25,306 bases of DNA, taken from assembly GCA_034433615.1 (NCBI GenBank), contig DAOUAJ010000202.1, positions 1-25,306 of the forward strand, written 5' to 3'. Below, in pieces: positions 16,109 through 23,938 of the stretch (within the stretch, counting starts at the first letter, position 1; every line of letters begins with the position of its first letter). Origin of the DNA: DAOUAJ01 sp034433615 (GTDB lineage: Bacteria; Chloroflexota; Anaerolineae; DUEN01). The notes beneath the pieces were generated by a model, which saw only the letters and a list, made by a program, of their open reading frames with translations, did no database searches and had not been told where the DNA came from. The position numbers and the translations under genes are program-made.

Positions 16109-16378
16109 GTGAGTCTTTCCAAAGCGGAGAAGGAATCCATCATCCGGGAATACCATGTCCATGAAGTGGATACGGGTTCGCCTGAAGTCCAGGTGGCCCT
16201 CCTGACCGAGCGTATCAATCACCTGCTGGAACATTTGAAGGTACACAAGCACGACGAGCACTCTCGCCGGGGGTTACTGAAAATGGTGGGGCAGCGTCGC
16301 CGACACCTGGCATATCTGGCAAAGAAGGACAACCGGCGCTATCGGGAATTGATCGAACGCCTTGGACTGCGTAAGTAA
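16109..16378 (+). CDS. rpsO: 30S ribosomal protein S15
   Basis: The product is 89 aa, exactly the normal S15 length. It contains the conserved YHVHEVDTGSPEVQVALLTERI, LKVHKHDEHSRRGLL and GQRRRHLAYL segments that form the helical bundle and bind the 16S rRNA three-way junction at helices 20-22. The GTG at 16109 is chosen because AAAGGAG lies seven bases upstream and the product then has the standard N-terminus (SLSKAEKESIIREY). The next gene on the strand is pnp, the usual order in bacteria. The leader could carry S15 autoregulation, but I cannot identify a known motif. Confidence 0.97.
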   Translation: MSLSKAEKESIIREYHVHEVDTGSPEVQVALLTERINHLLEHLKVHKHDEHSRRGLLKMVGQRRRHLAYLAKKDNRRYRELIERLGLRK

Positions 16379-16483
16379 AGCTTCATCACTCACCCGAACA
16401 AGTCGGAATCCCGCGGGGCCAAGACTGGCGAGAAACTTTTGCTCTGTGTACACGAATTGGGGTTGATTAATGACATTACAGGG

Positions 16484-16524
16484 GCGAGTAGATGCGGCAG
16501 CCAGTTCACCCATCTACTCGCTTT
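16484..16524 (+). terminator. Intrinsic terminator-like hairpin after rpsO
   Basis: GCGAGTAGATG (16484-16494) pairs perfectly with CATCTACTCGC (16511-16521), and the stem can be extended by G-U pairs into the TTT that follows. The downstream stretch reads TTTGTATT. It would end or attenuate the rpsO transcript before pnp. Confidence 0.65.
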
Positions 16525-16767
16525 GTATTGGTGAGCATCTAAACGTTCAGCGGTGTCAGGCGGTCGGTTCACCTGGCTCCGCCTAAAAACATGGGCGGCT
16601 TCAGATAGCCTGCCATTCATCTTTTTGAGACTGGCCTGATCAACAGCCTGAGGATGTCTGGTCCGTCAAGAGGTCCAGGAATTGGTGAGTGAAGCCAATC
16701 ACGCCGTTACCCTCCGCAAAATCAGGGGAGATGCTTGGCGTCAGTCACCAGTCCCTGACCTCTGACC

Positions 16768-16828
16768 GTACCAGCCGCCCGTGGCTGCTTACCAGCTACG
16801 GGCGTTTGCTTCGCAGAGTTGTTGGTAC
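16768..16828 (+). promoter_or_regulatory. Compound stem-loop in the pnp leader
   Basis: An inner 12-bp stem (16776-16787 with 16793-16804, one G-U pair, 5-nt loop) is enclosed by a 6-bp stem, GTACCA (16768-16773) with TGGTAC (16823-16828). It ends 20 nt before the pnp start. By analogy with the double-stranded pnp leader of enterobacteria it may be the target of RNase III-type processing and PNPase autocontrol. Confidence 0.5.
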
Positions 16829-16848
16829 AGAGCCAGTGGAAGGGGAAA

Positions 16849-19080
16849 ATGACTATGAACGAACCACAACGATTTACCGCGCGTGTAGGAGACCGTGACG
16901 TTATCATCGAGACCGGGCTGTTGGCACCTCAGGCGGGCGGCGCGGTCACCGTCCAATCCGGCGAAGCGGTCCTGCTGTGTACCGCTACCGGCACAAAGAC
17001 GCCACGAGAAGGATTCGACTTCTTTCCACTGAGCGTTGACTTCGAGGAACGCCTCTACGCGGCCGGCCGTATCCCAGGCTCCTTCTTCCGACGCGAAGGA
17101 CGTCCCAGTGACGAGGCTATTTTGCTCTGTCGGCTGGTAGACCGGCCGCTGCGCCCGCTGTTCCCCAAAGGATTCCGCAACGACGTCCAGATCATCTTGA
17201 CGGCACTGGCCGCCGACAGGGAATCCTATCTGGACATTCTGGGCATCATCGGCGCCTCGGCTGCCCTGATGATCTCCGACATCCCGTTCTCCGGTCCGGT
17301 CGGTGCCGTACGGGTGGGCCTCATAGACGGACAATTCGTCGTGAACCCCACCATGCAGGAGATGGAAAAAAGCACCCTTGATCTGCGACTGGCCGGCACA
17401 GAGGATGCCATCCTGATGGTGGAAGCGGGTGCCCACGAGATCCCGGAAGATGTGATGCTGGAAGCGATGCGCCTGGGGCATGCTGCCATGCAGGACGTCA
17501 TCCGGGTCCAGAAGGAAATGGCCGCCGCGGTCGGCAAGCCCAAAATGACGTTCACACCCTTCGAGCCGTCACCGGAAGAGGAGGTCCTCGTCCGCGAGCG
17601 CGTCCAGGAGCGTATCAACGAGATTTTGCAACAAGGCCTGGCTAAAGGTGAACGCTCTGAGGCTCTGGATGAGCTGCGGGATGAGCTTACCGGAGAATTG
17701 GACGAGACCTTCGTCCCGGCTGAAGTGACCGCAGCATTTGACAAAGTAATCAAAGCCGAAATGCGGCGACGTATCCTGGAAGAAGGGGTGCGCCCCGACG
17801 GACGTACCCCCAAGGCGATCCGTCCCATCTTCTGCCGTGTAGGGTTGTTGCCGCGTGTGCACGGCAGTGGCCTCTTTTGTCGCGGCGAGACCCAGGTATT
17901 AACCATCGCAACCCTGGGCACGCCAAGTGAGGCCCAAACGCTAGACACCCTCAGTCCAGAAGAGACCAAACGGTTCATCCATCACTACAACTTTCCACCC
18001 TACTCCACCGGTGAGGTGTGGCCGCTGCGAGGCCCCAAACGGCGTGAGATCGGGCACGGCGCTCTGGCCGAACGCGCCCTTCAGCCCATGATCCCACCCG
18101 AAGATGAATTCCCGTACACCATTCGCCTGGTGTCAGAAGTGCTCTCCTCTAATGGCTCCACTTCCATGGCCTCTGTGTGCGGTAGCACCCTTGCCTTGAT
18201 GGACGCAGGCGTGCCCATCGAAGCCCCCGTAGCGGGCGTGGCGATGGGGCTGGTCACCGATGAATCTGGCCGCTACGCCATCTTGACGGACATCCAGGGC
18301 ATGGAAGATGCGCTGGGGGACATGGACTTCAAGGTCGCAGGGACAGCTCACGGCATCACCGCCTTACAGATGGACATTAAGATCAAAGGGCTGTCTTACC
18401 AGATTTTGGAGGAAGCGCTGGCGCAAGCCAGGGAAGGACGCCTCTTTATCCTGGACCAGATGCTGAGTGTGATCCCTGAGCCGCGCAAGGAATTATCCAA
18501 GTACGCGCCGCGCATCGTGACCATCAAGATTGATCCTGAAAAGATCGGCAAGGTGATCGGCCCGGGTGGCAAGGTCATCCGTAAGATCCAGGACGAGTAT
18601 GACGTCAAGGTGGACATCGAGGAAGATGGGACGGTCTACATCGCCGCCACCAATCAACTCGCCAGTGAAGCGGCTGTGCGGGAGATCGAGTCGCTGACCG
18701 AAGAGGTAGAAATCGGCAAGATCTACACCGGCCGCGTAGTCCGCACCGAGCCCTACGGCGCTTTTGTGGAGATCCTGCCAGGGGTGGATGGCATGGTCCA
18801 TATCTCCCAGCTCGCCGATTACCGGGCCCCTTCCGTGGAGGATGTGGTCAAGGTGGGCGACGAGATCATGGTAATGGTCGTGGACATTGACTCCGCCGGC
18901 AAGATCCGGCTATCGCGCCAAGCCGTCCTGGAAGGCTGGACGGCCGAGGAAGCGCGCGAGCACGATCGGGGTGTCCCACGCGGCGGGCGTCCCAGCGGTG
19001 GACGGCCCGGTGGTGGGCGGCCGAGCGGCAGCGGACGATTGGGCGGCGACGGAGACCGCGGCGGCCGGCTCCGCCGTTAA
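16849..19080 (+). CDS. pnp: Polyribonucleotide nucleotidyltransferase (PNPase)
   Basis: The 743-residue protein degrades RNA 3' to 5' by phosphorolysis in the cytoplasm, as a trimer. Domains in order are an RNase PH core (about 1-215), the helical linker, a second RNase PH core (about 315-550) with active residues Asp487, Asp493 and Lys495 in EDALGDMDFK, a KH domain (about 555-615) with GPGG, and an S1 domain (about 622-693) reading YTGRVVRTEPYGAFVEI. The last 40 residues are a Gly/Arg-rich tail of repeated GGRPSGG units. The ATG at 16849 follows GGAAGGGG; ATG 16855 is an alternative. It is preceded by a structured leader and followed 33 bp later by lepB. Confidence 0.97.
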   Translation: MTMNEPQRFTARVGDRDVIIETGLLAPQAGGAVTVQSGEAVLLCTATGTKTPREGFDFFPLSVDFEERLYAAGRIPGSFFRREGRPSDEAILLCRLVDRPLRPLFPKGFRNDVQIILTALAADRESYLDILGIIGASAALMISDIPFSGPVGAVRVGLIDGQFVVNPTMQEMEKSTLDLRLAGTEDAILMVEAGAHEIPEDVMLEAMRLGHAAMQDVIRVQKEMAAAVGKPKMTFTPFEPSPEEEVLVRERVQERINEILQQGLAKGERSEALDELRDELTGELDETFVPAEVTAAFDKVIKAEMRRRILEEGVRPDGRTPKAIRPIFCRVGLLPRVHGSGLFCRGETQVLTIATLGTPSEAQTLDTLSPEETKRFIHHYNFPPYSTGEVWPLRGPKRREIGHGALAERALQPMIPPEDEFPYTIRLVSEVLSSNGSTSMASVCGSTLALMDAGVPIEAPVAGVAMGLVTDESGRYAILTDIQGMEDALGDMDFKVAGTAHGITALQMDIKIKGLSYQILEEALAQAREGRLFILDQMLSVIPEPRKELSKYAPRIVTIKIDPEKIGKVIGPGGKVIRKIQDEYDVKVDIEEDGTVYIAATNQLASEAAVREIESLTEEVEIGKIYTGRVVRTEPYGAFVEILPGVDGMVHISQLADYRAPSVEDVVKVGDEIMVMVVDIDSAGKIRLSRQAVLEGWTAEEAREHDRGVPRGGRPSGGRPGGGRPSGSGRLGGDGDRGGRLRR

Positions 19081-19113
19081 CTACTTCTCGATTGCGGATC
19101 TTTGAGGGTTACT

Positions 19114-19698
19114 GTGGACAATACGCAAACTACGCAGAAAACATCGCCCCTGCCGGACACTCCATCCCCCCGACCGGGGCTGGAAAATCGTATTCTGATG
19201 ATGTTGCGCGAGGTGGCAGAGACTGTCATCCCCGCCCTTGTGATCGCGCTGGTCATTCAGCTCTTCCTGGCGCAGGCCACGCGCGTCTACGGCCAGAGCA
19301 TGGAGCCTAACCTGCACACGGACCAGCGGCTGGTGGTCGAGAAAGTCTCCTACCGCTTACACGCGCCCCGACGCGGCGATGTCGTCGTGTTGCGCCTGCC
19401 TAACCGTGGCAGTGAACTGTTGATCAAGCGGGTGATCGGTTTGCCCGGTGAGACGGTGGAGATACGCAACGGAACTGTCTACATCAATGGTGAACCTCTC
19501 GATGAGCCATACGTTACTCATCGCTCCTCTGAGACGCTGGCACCGCGTACGGTTCCCCCTCTCCACGTGTTCGTGTTGGGAGATAACCGCTCGGCGTCGA
19601 ACGATTCACGCGTATTTGGCCCGGTGCACCGGGATAACATTGTAGGCCGGGCATGGCTTTCTTACTGGCCCCCCTCGCTGATCGGTTGGGTGGAGTAG
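19114..19698 (+). CDS. lepB: Signal peptidase I
   Basis: The 194-residue protein is a type I signal peptidase that cuts signal peptides from exported proteins at the outer face of the membrane. After a polar N-terminus of 30 residues comes one membrane helix (about 36-54), then the catalytic Ser62 in GQSMEPNL and the general-base Lys105 in LIKRVIGLPGE, followed by VFVLGDNRSASNDSR, the conserved box E. The GTG at 19114 is chosen because GAGGG lies five bases upstream; a TTG at 19102 has no site. It starts 33 bp after pnp and is probably co-transcribed. Confidence 0.94.
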   Translation: MDNTQTTQKTSPLPDTPSPRPGLENRILMMLREVAETVIPALVIALVIQLFLAQATRVYGQSMEPNLHTDQRLVVEKVSYRLHAPRRGDVVVLRLPNRGSELLIKRVIGLPGETVEIRNGTVYINGEPLDEPYVTHRSSETLAPRTVPPLHVFVLGDNRSASNDSRVFGPVHRDNIVGRAWLSYWPPSLIGWVE

Positions 19699-19747
19699 CC
19701 TATCAAGCGCACCTTCCAGGCTTCCGGACAGTAACCCCCGAGGTTTT

Positions 19748-19764
19748 TTACCATGCACTGGTAA
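19748..19764 (+). promoter_or_regulatory. Hairpin covering the ribosome site of the AI-2E/HAD gene
   Basis: TTACCA (19748-19753) and TGGTAA (19759-19764) form a 6-bp stem with a 5-nt loop. The right arm contains most of the GGTAAGG ribosome site (19760-19766) just before the ATG at 19769, so the stem would hide it. Confidence 0.45.
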
Positions 19765-19768
19765 GGTC

Positions 19769-21544
19769 ATGTCACCACGTTGGAGTCCACTGACCAAGCA
19801 GATTATCTTCGTCAGCGGTTTGATAGGGCTGATTTGGTTGGTGGCGCGGTTCACTCAGATCATCGGCCCACTGGTGGCGGCTGTCGTCCTTGCCTATTTC
19901 CTGAATATCCCTGTTCGCTGGTTGGTGCAACGCACGGGATGGCCACGCACCGCCGTGATCGCAGCCGTCTACATCGTCTTCCTGATATTGCTCATCCTGG
20001 CGCCCGCCCTGCTGACTCAGCGGGTGCTCTCCCTGGTACGCGCCCTGGCTAATATGCTGGCTAACCTGGCACAAGAGCTGGGGCAGCGATCTCTTCAACC
20101 CGTTCAGATCACTCCCACGATCCAGATCCAGTTCTCGGCCCTGTATGATCAGATCACCGTTGCCCTGCAGACGCTGCTCTCCCCCTTTGCTACCAGTGCG
20201 TTGAACCTGGCGTTCGGTGTCGCCTCCAGCCTGCTATGGTTGGTCTTTACCCTGGTTGTCTCCTTCTGGCTGGTTAAAGACCATCCCCTGATCATACGCT
20301 ACATCACCGACCGCATCCCCCTGGAGCACCGCGGTGAGCTGGCGCGGTTAGCCTACGAGCTGGCTAACACCTGGGACGCGTTCGTGCGTGGGCAGCTCAC
20401 GGTCGGCCTCATCGTGGGGGTTTTCCTGTCCGTGGTGCTATCGTTGATCGGCATGCCCAACGCGGTCGCCCTGGGCTTGCTGGCCGGCGCGATGGAATTG
20501 ATCCCATCCATCGGTCCTACTGTAGCGGGAACATTGGCTTTCCTGGTAGCTCTCGTTCAAGGCTCTACTTACCTGCCCCTGAGCAACTTGTGGTTCGCGG
20601 TCCTGGTAGCCTTCATCTTCGTTATGACCTTCCAACTGGACAGCGTCTTCCTGATCCCACGCTTCGTGGGGCGTCGCGTGCATCTGCATCCGTTAGTGGT
20701 CCTCGTCGGTGTGATCGCAGGCGCTCAGATGGCCGGAGTGCTGGGGATCCTGCTCGCCTCACCGACGATCGCCTCGCTGCGGATCATCGTCGGCTATACA
20801 GCCGCCAAACTGTTGGACCAAGAACCGTTTGGATTATTGCCTAAGCCACCCTCTGATCGGGAGGCGGAATGGCGAGGTTTGCTGCGTGGACGCCCGGTCG
20901 AGGCTCTCCTGTTCGACATGGATGGCACGTTGGTGGAGACAGATGATCTGATCGTGCGCGCGTGGGCAACGCGCATAGCCCCACTCCAGCGAATCTTCCC
21001 CGTGTTGAACCCTGAACGGGCGGCGCGTTGGTTGCTGGGCCATCTCGAAGGGCCGTTCAACGCCCTGATTGCCTTGCTAGACCGATTCTCTTTGGATGAG
21101 CGGGGCCTGGAATGGGCAGAGCGGCTAAGCCGGTCATTCGGGTACCGCCCATCGGAGGCTTTCGTGACGGTACCCGGTGCGGCTGAGGCGGTCCGTCAAC
21201 TGAGTGAACGCTACCGACTGGGGATTGTTACTGCCCGTCGGCTGGCAGAGACACAGCAATTTATCCAGCAAGAGAATCTAGAGGGTTGTTTCTCCATCAT
21301 CGTGGCGCGAGATAACCATGCGCGCCTGAAACCGCATCCGGGACCCGTCCTCCATGCAGCTCAGACGCTGGGCATTGATGTGGAACACTGCGCCCTGGTG
21401 GGCGACACCGGCGCGGACGTGGCAGCGGCCCAGGCAGCCGGCGCACTGGCCATTGGTGTCCTCTCCGGCTTCGGTCAGCCGGATCATCTGGCCCAGGCCG
21501 ATCTGGTGGTGAATTCGGTCTTTGACCTGCTCGATTGGATGTAA
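19769..21544 (+). CDS. AI-2E-family permease fused to a HAD phosphatase
   Basis: One uninterrupted frame of 591 aa joins two complete domains. Residues 1 to about 355 are an AI-2E/PerM-family membrane protein with about seven or eight helices; visible landmarks are GPLVAAVVLAYFLNIPV, the FVRGQLTVGLIVGV segment and MELIPSIGPTVAGTLAFLVA. After a short linker (PKPPSDREAEWRGLLRGRP), residues about 378-591 form a HAD hydrolase of the phosphoglycolate-phosphatase type with all four motifs: DMDGT (nucleophile Asp383, acid Asp385), Thr488 in IVTARR, Lys521 in RLKPHPGP, and GDTGAD (Asp546, Asp550). The phosphatase would face the cytoplasm if the permease domain's C-terminus does. Neither substrate is known; family members export varied small molecules or ions. 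It follows lepB by 70 bp. Confidence 0.88.
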   Translation: MSPRWSPLTKQIIFVSGLIGLIWLVARFTQIIGPLVAAVVLAYFLNIPVRWLVQRTGWPRTAVIAAVYIVFLILLILAPALLTQRVLSLVRALANMLANLAQELGQRSLQPVQITPTIQIQFSALYDQITVALQTLLSPFATSALNLAFGVASSLLWLVFTLVVSFWLVKDHPLIIRYITDRIPLEHRGELARLAYELANTWDAFVRGQLTVGLIVGVFLSVVLSLIGMPNAVALGLLAGAMELIPSIGPTVAGTLAFLVALVQGSTYLPLSNLWFAVLVAFIFVMTFQLDSVFLIPRFVGRRVHLHPLVVLVGVIAGAQMAGVLGILLASPTIASLRIIVGYTAAKLLDQEPFGLLPKPPSDREAEWRGLLRGRPVEALLFDMDGTLVETDDLIVRAWATRIAPLQRIFPVLNPERAARWLLGHLEGPFNALIALLDRFSLDERGLEWAERLSRSFGYRPSEAFVTVPGAAEAVRQLSERYRLGIVTARRLAETQQFIQQENLEGCFSIIVARDNHARLKPHPGPVLHAAQTLGIDVEHCALVGDTGADVAAAQAAGALAIGVLSGFGQPDHLAQADLVVNSVFDLLDWM

Positions 21545-21605
21545 TAAACTCTGGCCTGGCCGATGCTGCTACCCACCACGATGATTACCTGTATGGTCAA
21601 AGCTG

Positions 21606-23204
21606 TCAGGTCGCACCCACGGCATGCCAGGCATCTATGGCTTGTTCCCGGGATACGTCATCTATCACGACGACACGGCCGATGTCCTCGGGGATGACAA
21701 AGCGCAACCGCCCGGCCGCCCGCTTCTTGTCCACCCCCATCGCCTGATATAGCTCCTCTGCGCGGTACCTTTCAACTCGCACGGGCAACCCCAGCCGATC
21801 CAGCAGATTGGCCAGCCGGCTGATCAAGCTGGCATCACAGCGGCCCATGGCAGCGGCCAGATGGGCCGCCGCCACCATCCCTACGCTCACTGCATCGCCA
21901 TGCCGCATCCGATAGCCGGAGAGTTGCTCCAACGCGTGGGCGAAGGTATGACCCAAGTTAAGCACAGCCCGCCGCCCCTGCTCGAAGGGATCCTCCTCTA
22001 CCACCTCGATCTTGACCCGCACCGCATCTGCGATCAGCGCGGTCAGGGTGGCCGGCCCCTGTCCCTCCAGCAAATGAAATAGCTCCGGTGAGCCAATGAC
22101 ACCATGCTTGACCACCTCGGCCAGTCCGGCGCGAAACTCATCGGAAGGCAACGTACGCAACGTCAGCGGGTCCATCAGCACCATCTCTGGCTGCTTGAAG
22201 GCGCCCACCAGATTTTTGCCTTCCGGCAAATCTACCCCCACCTTGCCCCCCACCGAGGCGTCCACCATACTGAGCAACGTGGTCGGCACCTGGACGAAGG
22301 GCACACCTCGCAGGTAAGTAGCGGCAGCGAAGCCGGCGATGTCGCCCACCACGCCACCCCCCAGCGCGATCACGGGACTGCGGCGATCCAGCCCGGCCGC
22401 GATGAACTGCTGGTAGAGGGTGCAGACGGCATTGAGCGTCTTGTGCTGTTCACCCTCGGGGATCTCGATCACCGTAGGGCTGAAGCCGGCAGCTTTTAAC
22501 GCCCGGGCCAGCGGCCTGGCCCAATACCGGCCGATGGCCGAATGAGTGACAATCGCGGCCGGTGCAGGCCTTAAACGACGAAGCAGCAGTTCACCAGCTT
22601 GCGACAACACGTCCTCGCCCAGGACGATGTCGTAGGCGTGGCCACCCGGGGCGTGCACGGGGAGGCGGCGGGCCTCCGGCAGTTCCCAGAGTAGGGCCAG
22701 GGCACGCTCCACAGCCTCGGCCAGGGAGAGTTGGCTGGTGTCAAGTTGGAGCGGGATGGCATCGTAGGCGGCGGCGCGCTCGTCCAGCAACGCCTCGATG
22801 CGTGCCCGCCGGTCGGTGCCATCCAGTTTGGGGCGGTTAGTGCTGGCCCCTACGCGGGCCATGATCACATCCGGGTCCGCACGCAGGCAGATGATGTCAC
22901 CGGTAGCGCCCAGGGTAGCCCGGTTCTCGGCGCTGACCAGGGCGCCGCCGCCGGTGGCGATGACCAGCCCGGAACGGGCGGCCAACTCTCGACATAACTC
23001 CCGTTCCAGGGTGCGGAACACCGCCTCGCCCTGCTCCTGAAAGATCTGCGGGATGCTGCGGCCGGTGCGTTCCTCGATCACCGTGTCCATGTCCACGAAC
23101 TCGCGCCGCAGCCGTTCCGCCATGAGCCGACCGATGGAGGTCTTCCCCGTCCCCATGAAGCCGGTCAGGATAATGTTCCGTTCTTCGTCCGCGTGATGTT
23201 GCAT
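21606..23204 (-). CDS. aroKB: Bifunctional shikimate kinase / 3-dehydroquinate synthase
   Basis: The 532-residue protein fuses two shikimate-pathway enzymes. Residues 1 to about 170 are shikimate kinase: P-loop GFMGTGKTS (15-23), the DMDTVIEERTG substrate segment, FRTLERE, and ATGGGALVS. Residues about 180-532 are 3-dehydroquinate synthase: EGEQHKTL, GGGVVGDIAGFAAATYLRGV (NAD site), DASVGGKVGVDLPEGKNLVGAFKQP, zinc ligands in FRAGLAEVVKHG and NLGHTFAHALE. It would catalyse steps 2 and 5 of chorismate synthesis. ATG 23204 has GGAG six bases upstream; ATG 23222 overlaps the preceding stop as TGATG but has no good site. It is last in the operon after aroE, aroC and the NUDIX gene. Confidence 0.94.
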   Translation of the reverse strand: MQHHADEERNIILTGFMGTGKTSIGRLMAERLRREFVDMDTVIEERTGRSIPQIFQEQGEAVFRTLERELCRELAARSGLVIATGGGALVSAENRATLGATGDIICLRADPDVIMARVGASTNRPKLDGTDRRARIEALLDERAAAYDAIPLQLDTSQLSLAEAVERALALLWELPEARRLPVHAPGGHAYDIVLGEDVLSQAGELLLRRLRPAPAAIVTHSAIGRYWARPLARALKAAGFSPTVIEIPEGEQHKTLNAVCTLYQQFIAAGLDRRSPVIALGGGVVGDIAGFAAATYLRGVPFVQVPTTLLSMVDASVGGKVGVDLPEGKNLVGAFKQPEMVLMDPLTLRTLPSDEFRAGLAEVVKHGVIGSPELFHLLEGQGPATLTALIADAVRVKIEVVEEDPFEQGRRAVLNLGHTFAHALEQLSGYRMRHGDAVSVGMVAAAHLAAAMGRCDASLISRLANLLDRLGLPVRVERYRAEELYQAMGVDKKRAAGRLRFVIPEDIGRVVVIDDVSREQAIDAWHAVGAT

Positions 23205-23221
23205 ATTCAACTCCAGGCTCA

Positions 23222-23839
23222 TCAATCAAAGTCCGCCGGCCAGTCAGGATGGCGATAATGCTCAAAGAGCCGGCGGATCTGCTCTGGCGTGACGCGCCCC
23301 ATCGAAAGCTCCGGGAGCGCATCCTCCGGAAAGAACGCCACGCCGTCCGTCTCCGCGCTCGGCGACGGGTCCCCGCCCGTCAACTCGCACAGGAAGAAGA
23401 GCTTGTAGATGTGAAACGGGTGAGGTGGGTGATCATGCTTGTTTCGATCATACACCGCCAGCAGCTTGACCGCGCGTGTGCGGTATCCGGACTCCTCGAA
23501 CACCTCACGCTCCACCGCCTCGCTGGGCGATTCGCCGACGTCCACCCAACCGCCCGGCAGTGTCCAGCGGCCATCCACCCGCTCTCGGACCAACAGGATG
23601 GTGTCATCGCGAAACACAGCCCCGCGCACATCTACCTTGGGCGTCGCGTGCCCTTCCTCGTGGGCGAAGAGGGCGCGCAGGCTCTCCGGGCTGGCATCAG
23701 AGTGGGCAGCCATAATCTCGACGGCGATCTCACGCACGGCCTCGTACCGCTCGATCTCGAACGGGTTTTGTGTGTAGTACAGGCCACTTTGAGCGATGGC
23801 CTGCAACCTTTGGGCCCACTCCAGCCATTTGGGAGTCAT
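23222..23839 (-). CDS. NUDIX hydrolase with NUDIX_N-type N-terminal domain
   Basis: The 205-residue protein has a helical N-terminal region (about 1-65, WLEWAQRLQAIAQSGLYY and following) of the type found before the catalytic domain in ADP-ribose-pyrophosphatase-like proteins. The NUDIX domain follows, with a perfect NUDIX box at residues 97-119 (G97, E103, R111, E112, E115, E116, G118) after WTLPGGW. Members hydrolyse nucleoside diphosphates linked to another group; the substrate here is unknown, ADP-ribose or a nucleotide sugar being the usual guesses. An AGGAG site lies six bases before the ATG. It sits between aroC and aroKB, and its stop codon (23222-23224) overlaps one possible aroKB start. 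Confidence 0.9.
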   Translation of the reverse strand: MTPKWLEWAQRLQAIAQSGLYYTQNPFEIERYEAVREIAVEIMAAHSDASPESLRALFAHEEGHATPKVDVRGAVFRDDTILLVRERVDGRWTLPGGWVDVGESPSEAVEREVFEESGYRTRAVKLLAVYDRNKHDHPPHPFHIYKLFFLCELTGGDPSPSAETDGVAFFPEDALPELSMGRVTPEQIRRLFEHYRHPDWPADFD

Positions 23840-23938
23840 GGGATGCTCCTAATCCGCTCTCTCCTCGAGTCCAGGGGTTAATAAATCTGGGCGGGCGTGG
23901 AACGTAGACAGTGATGAGCACCACGGTGAACCAGCCTA

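Larger units (their letters stand above)
16379..16848 (+). other. 470 bp rpsO-pnp intergenic region with several hairpins
   Basis: No credible gene lies here. The region holds a terminator-like hairpin (16484-16521), a smaller hairpin (AGGCGG at 16558-16563 with CCGCCT at 16579-16584), an ATTGG/CCAAT hairpin near 16681-16699, and the compound stem-loop at 16768-16828. Sequence just after the rpsO stop (16380-16394) is complementary to 16684-16695 apart from a three-base bulge, so a large closed RNA structure is possible. I do not recognise tmRNA, RNase P RNA, SRP RNA or a known riboswitch. Confidence 0.5.

Noticed and set aside
16390..16620. Minus-strand frame between rpsO and pnp
   Set aside because: No ribosome site, no recognisable product, and it crosses strong hairpins.
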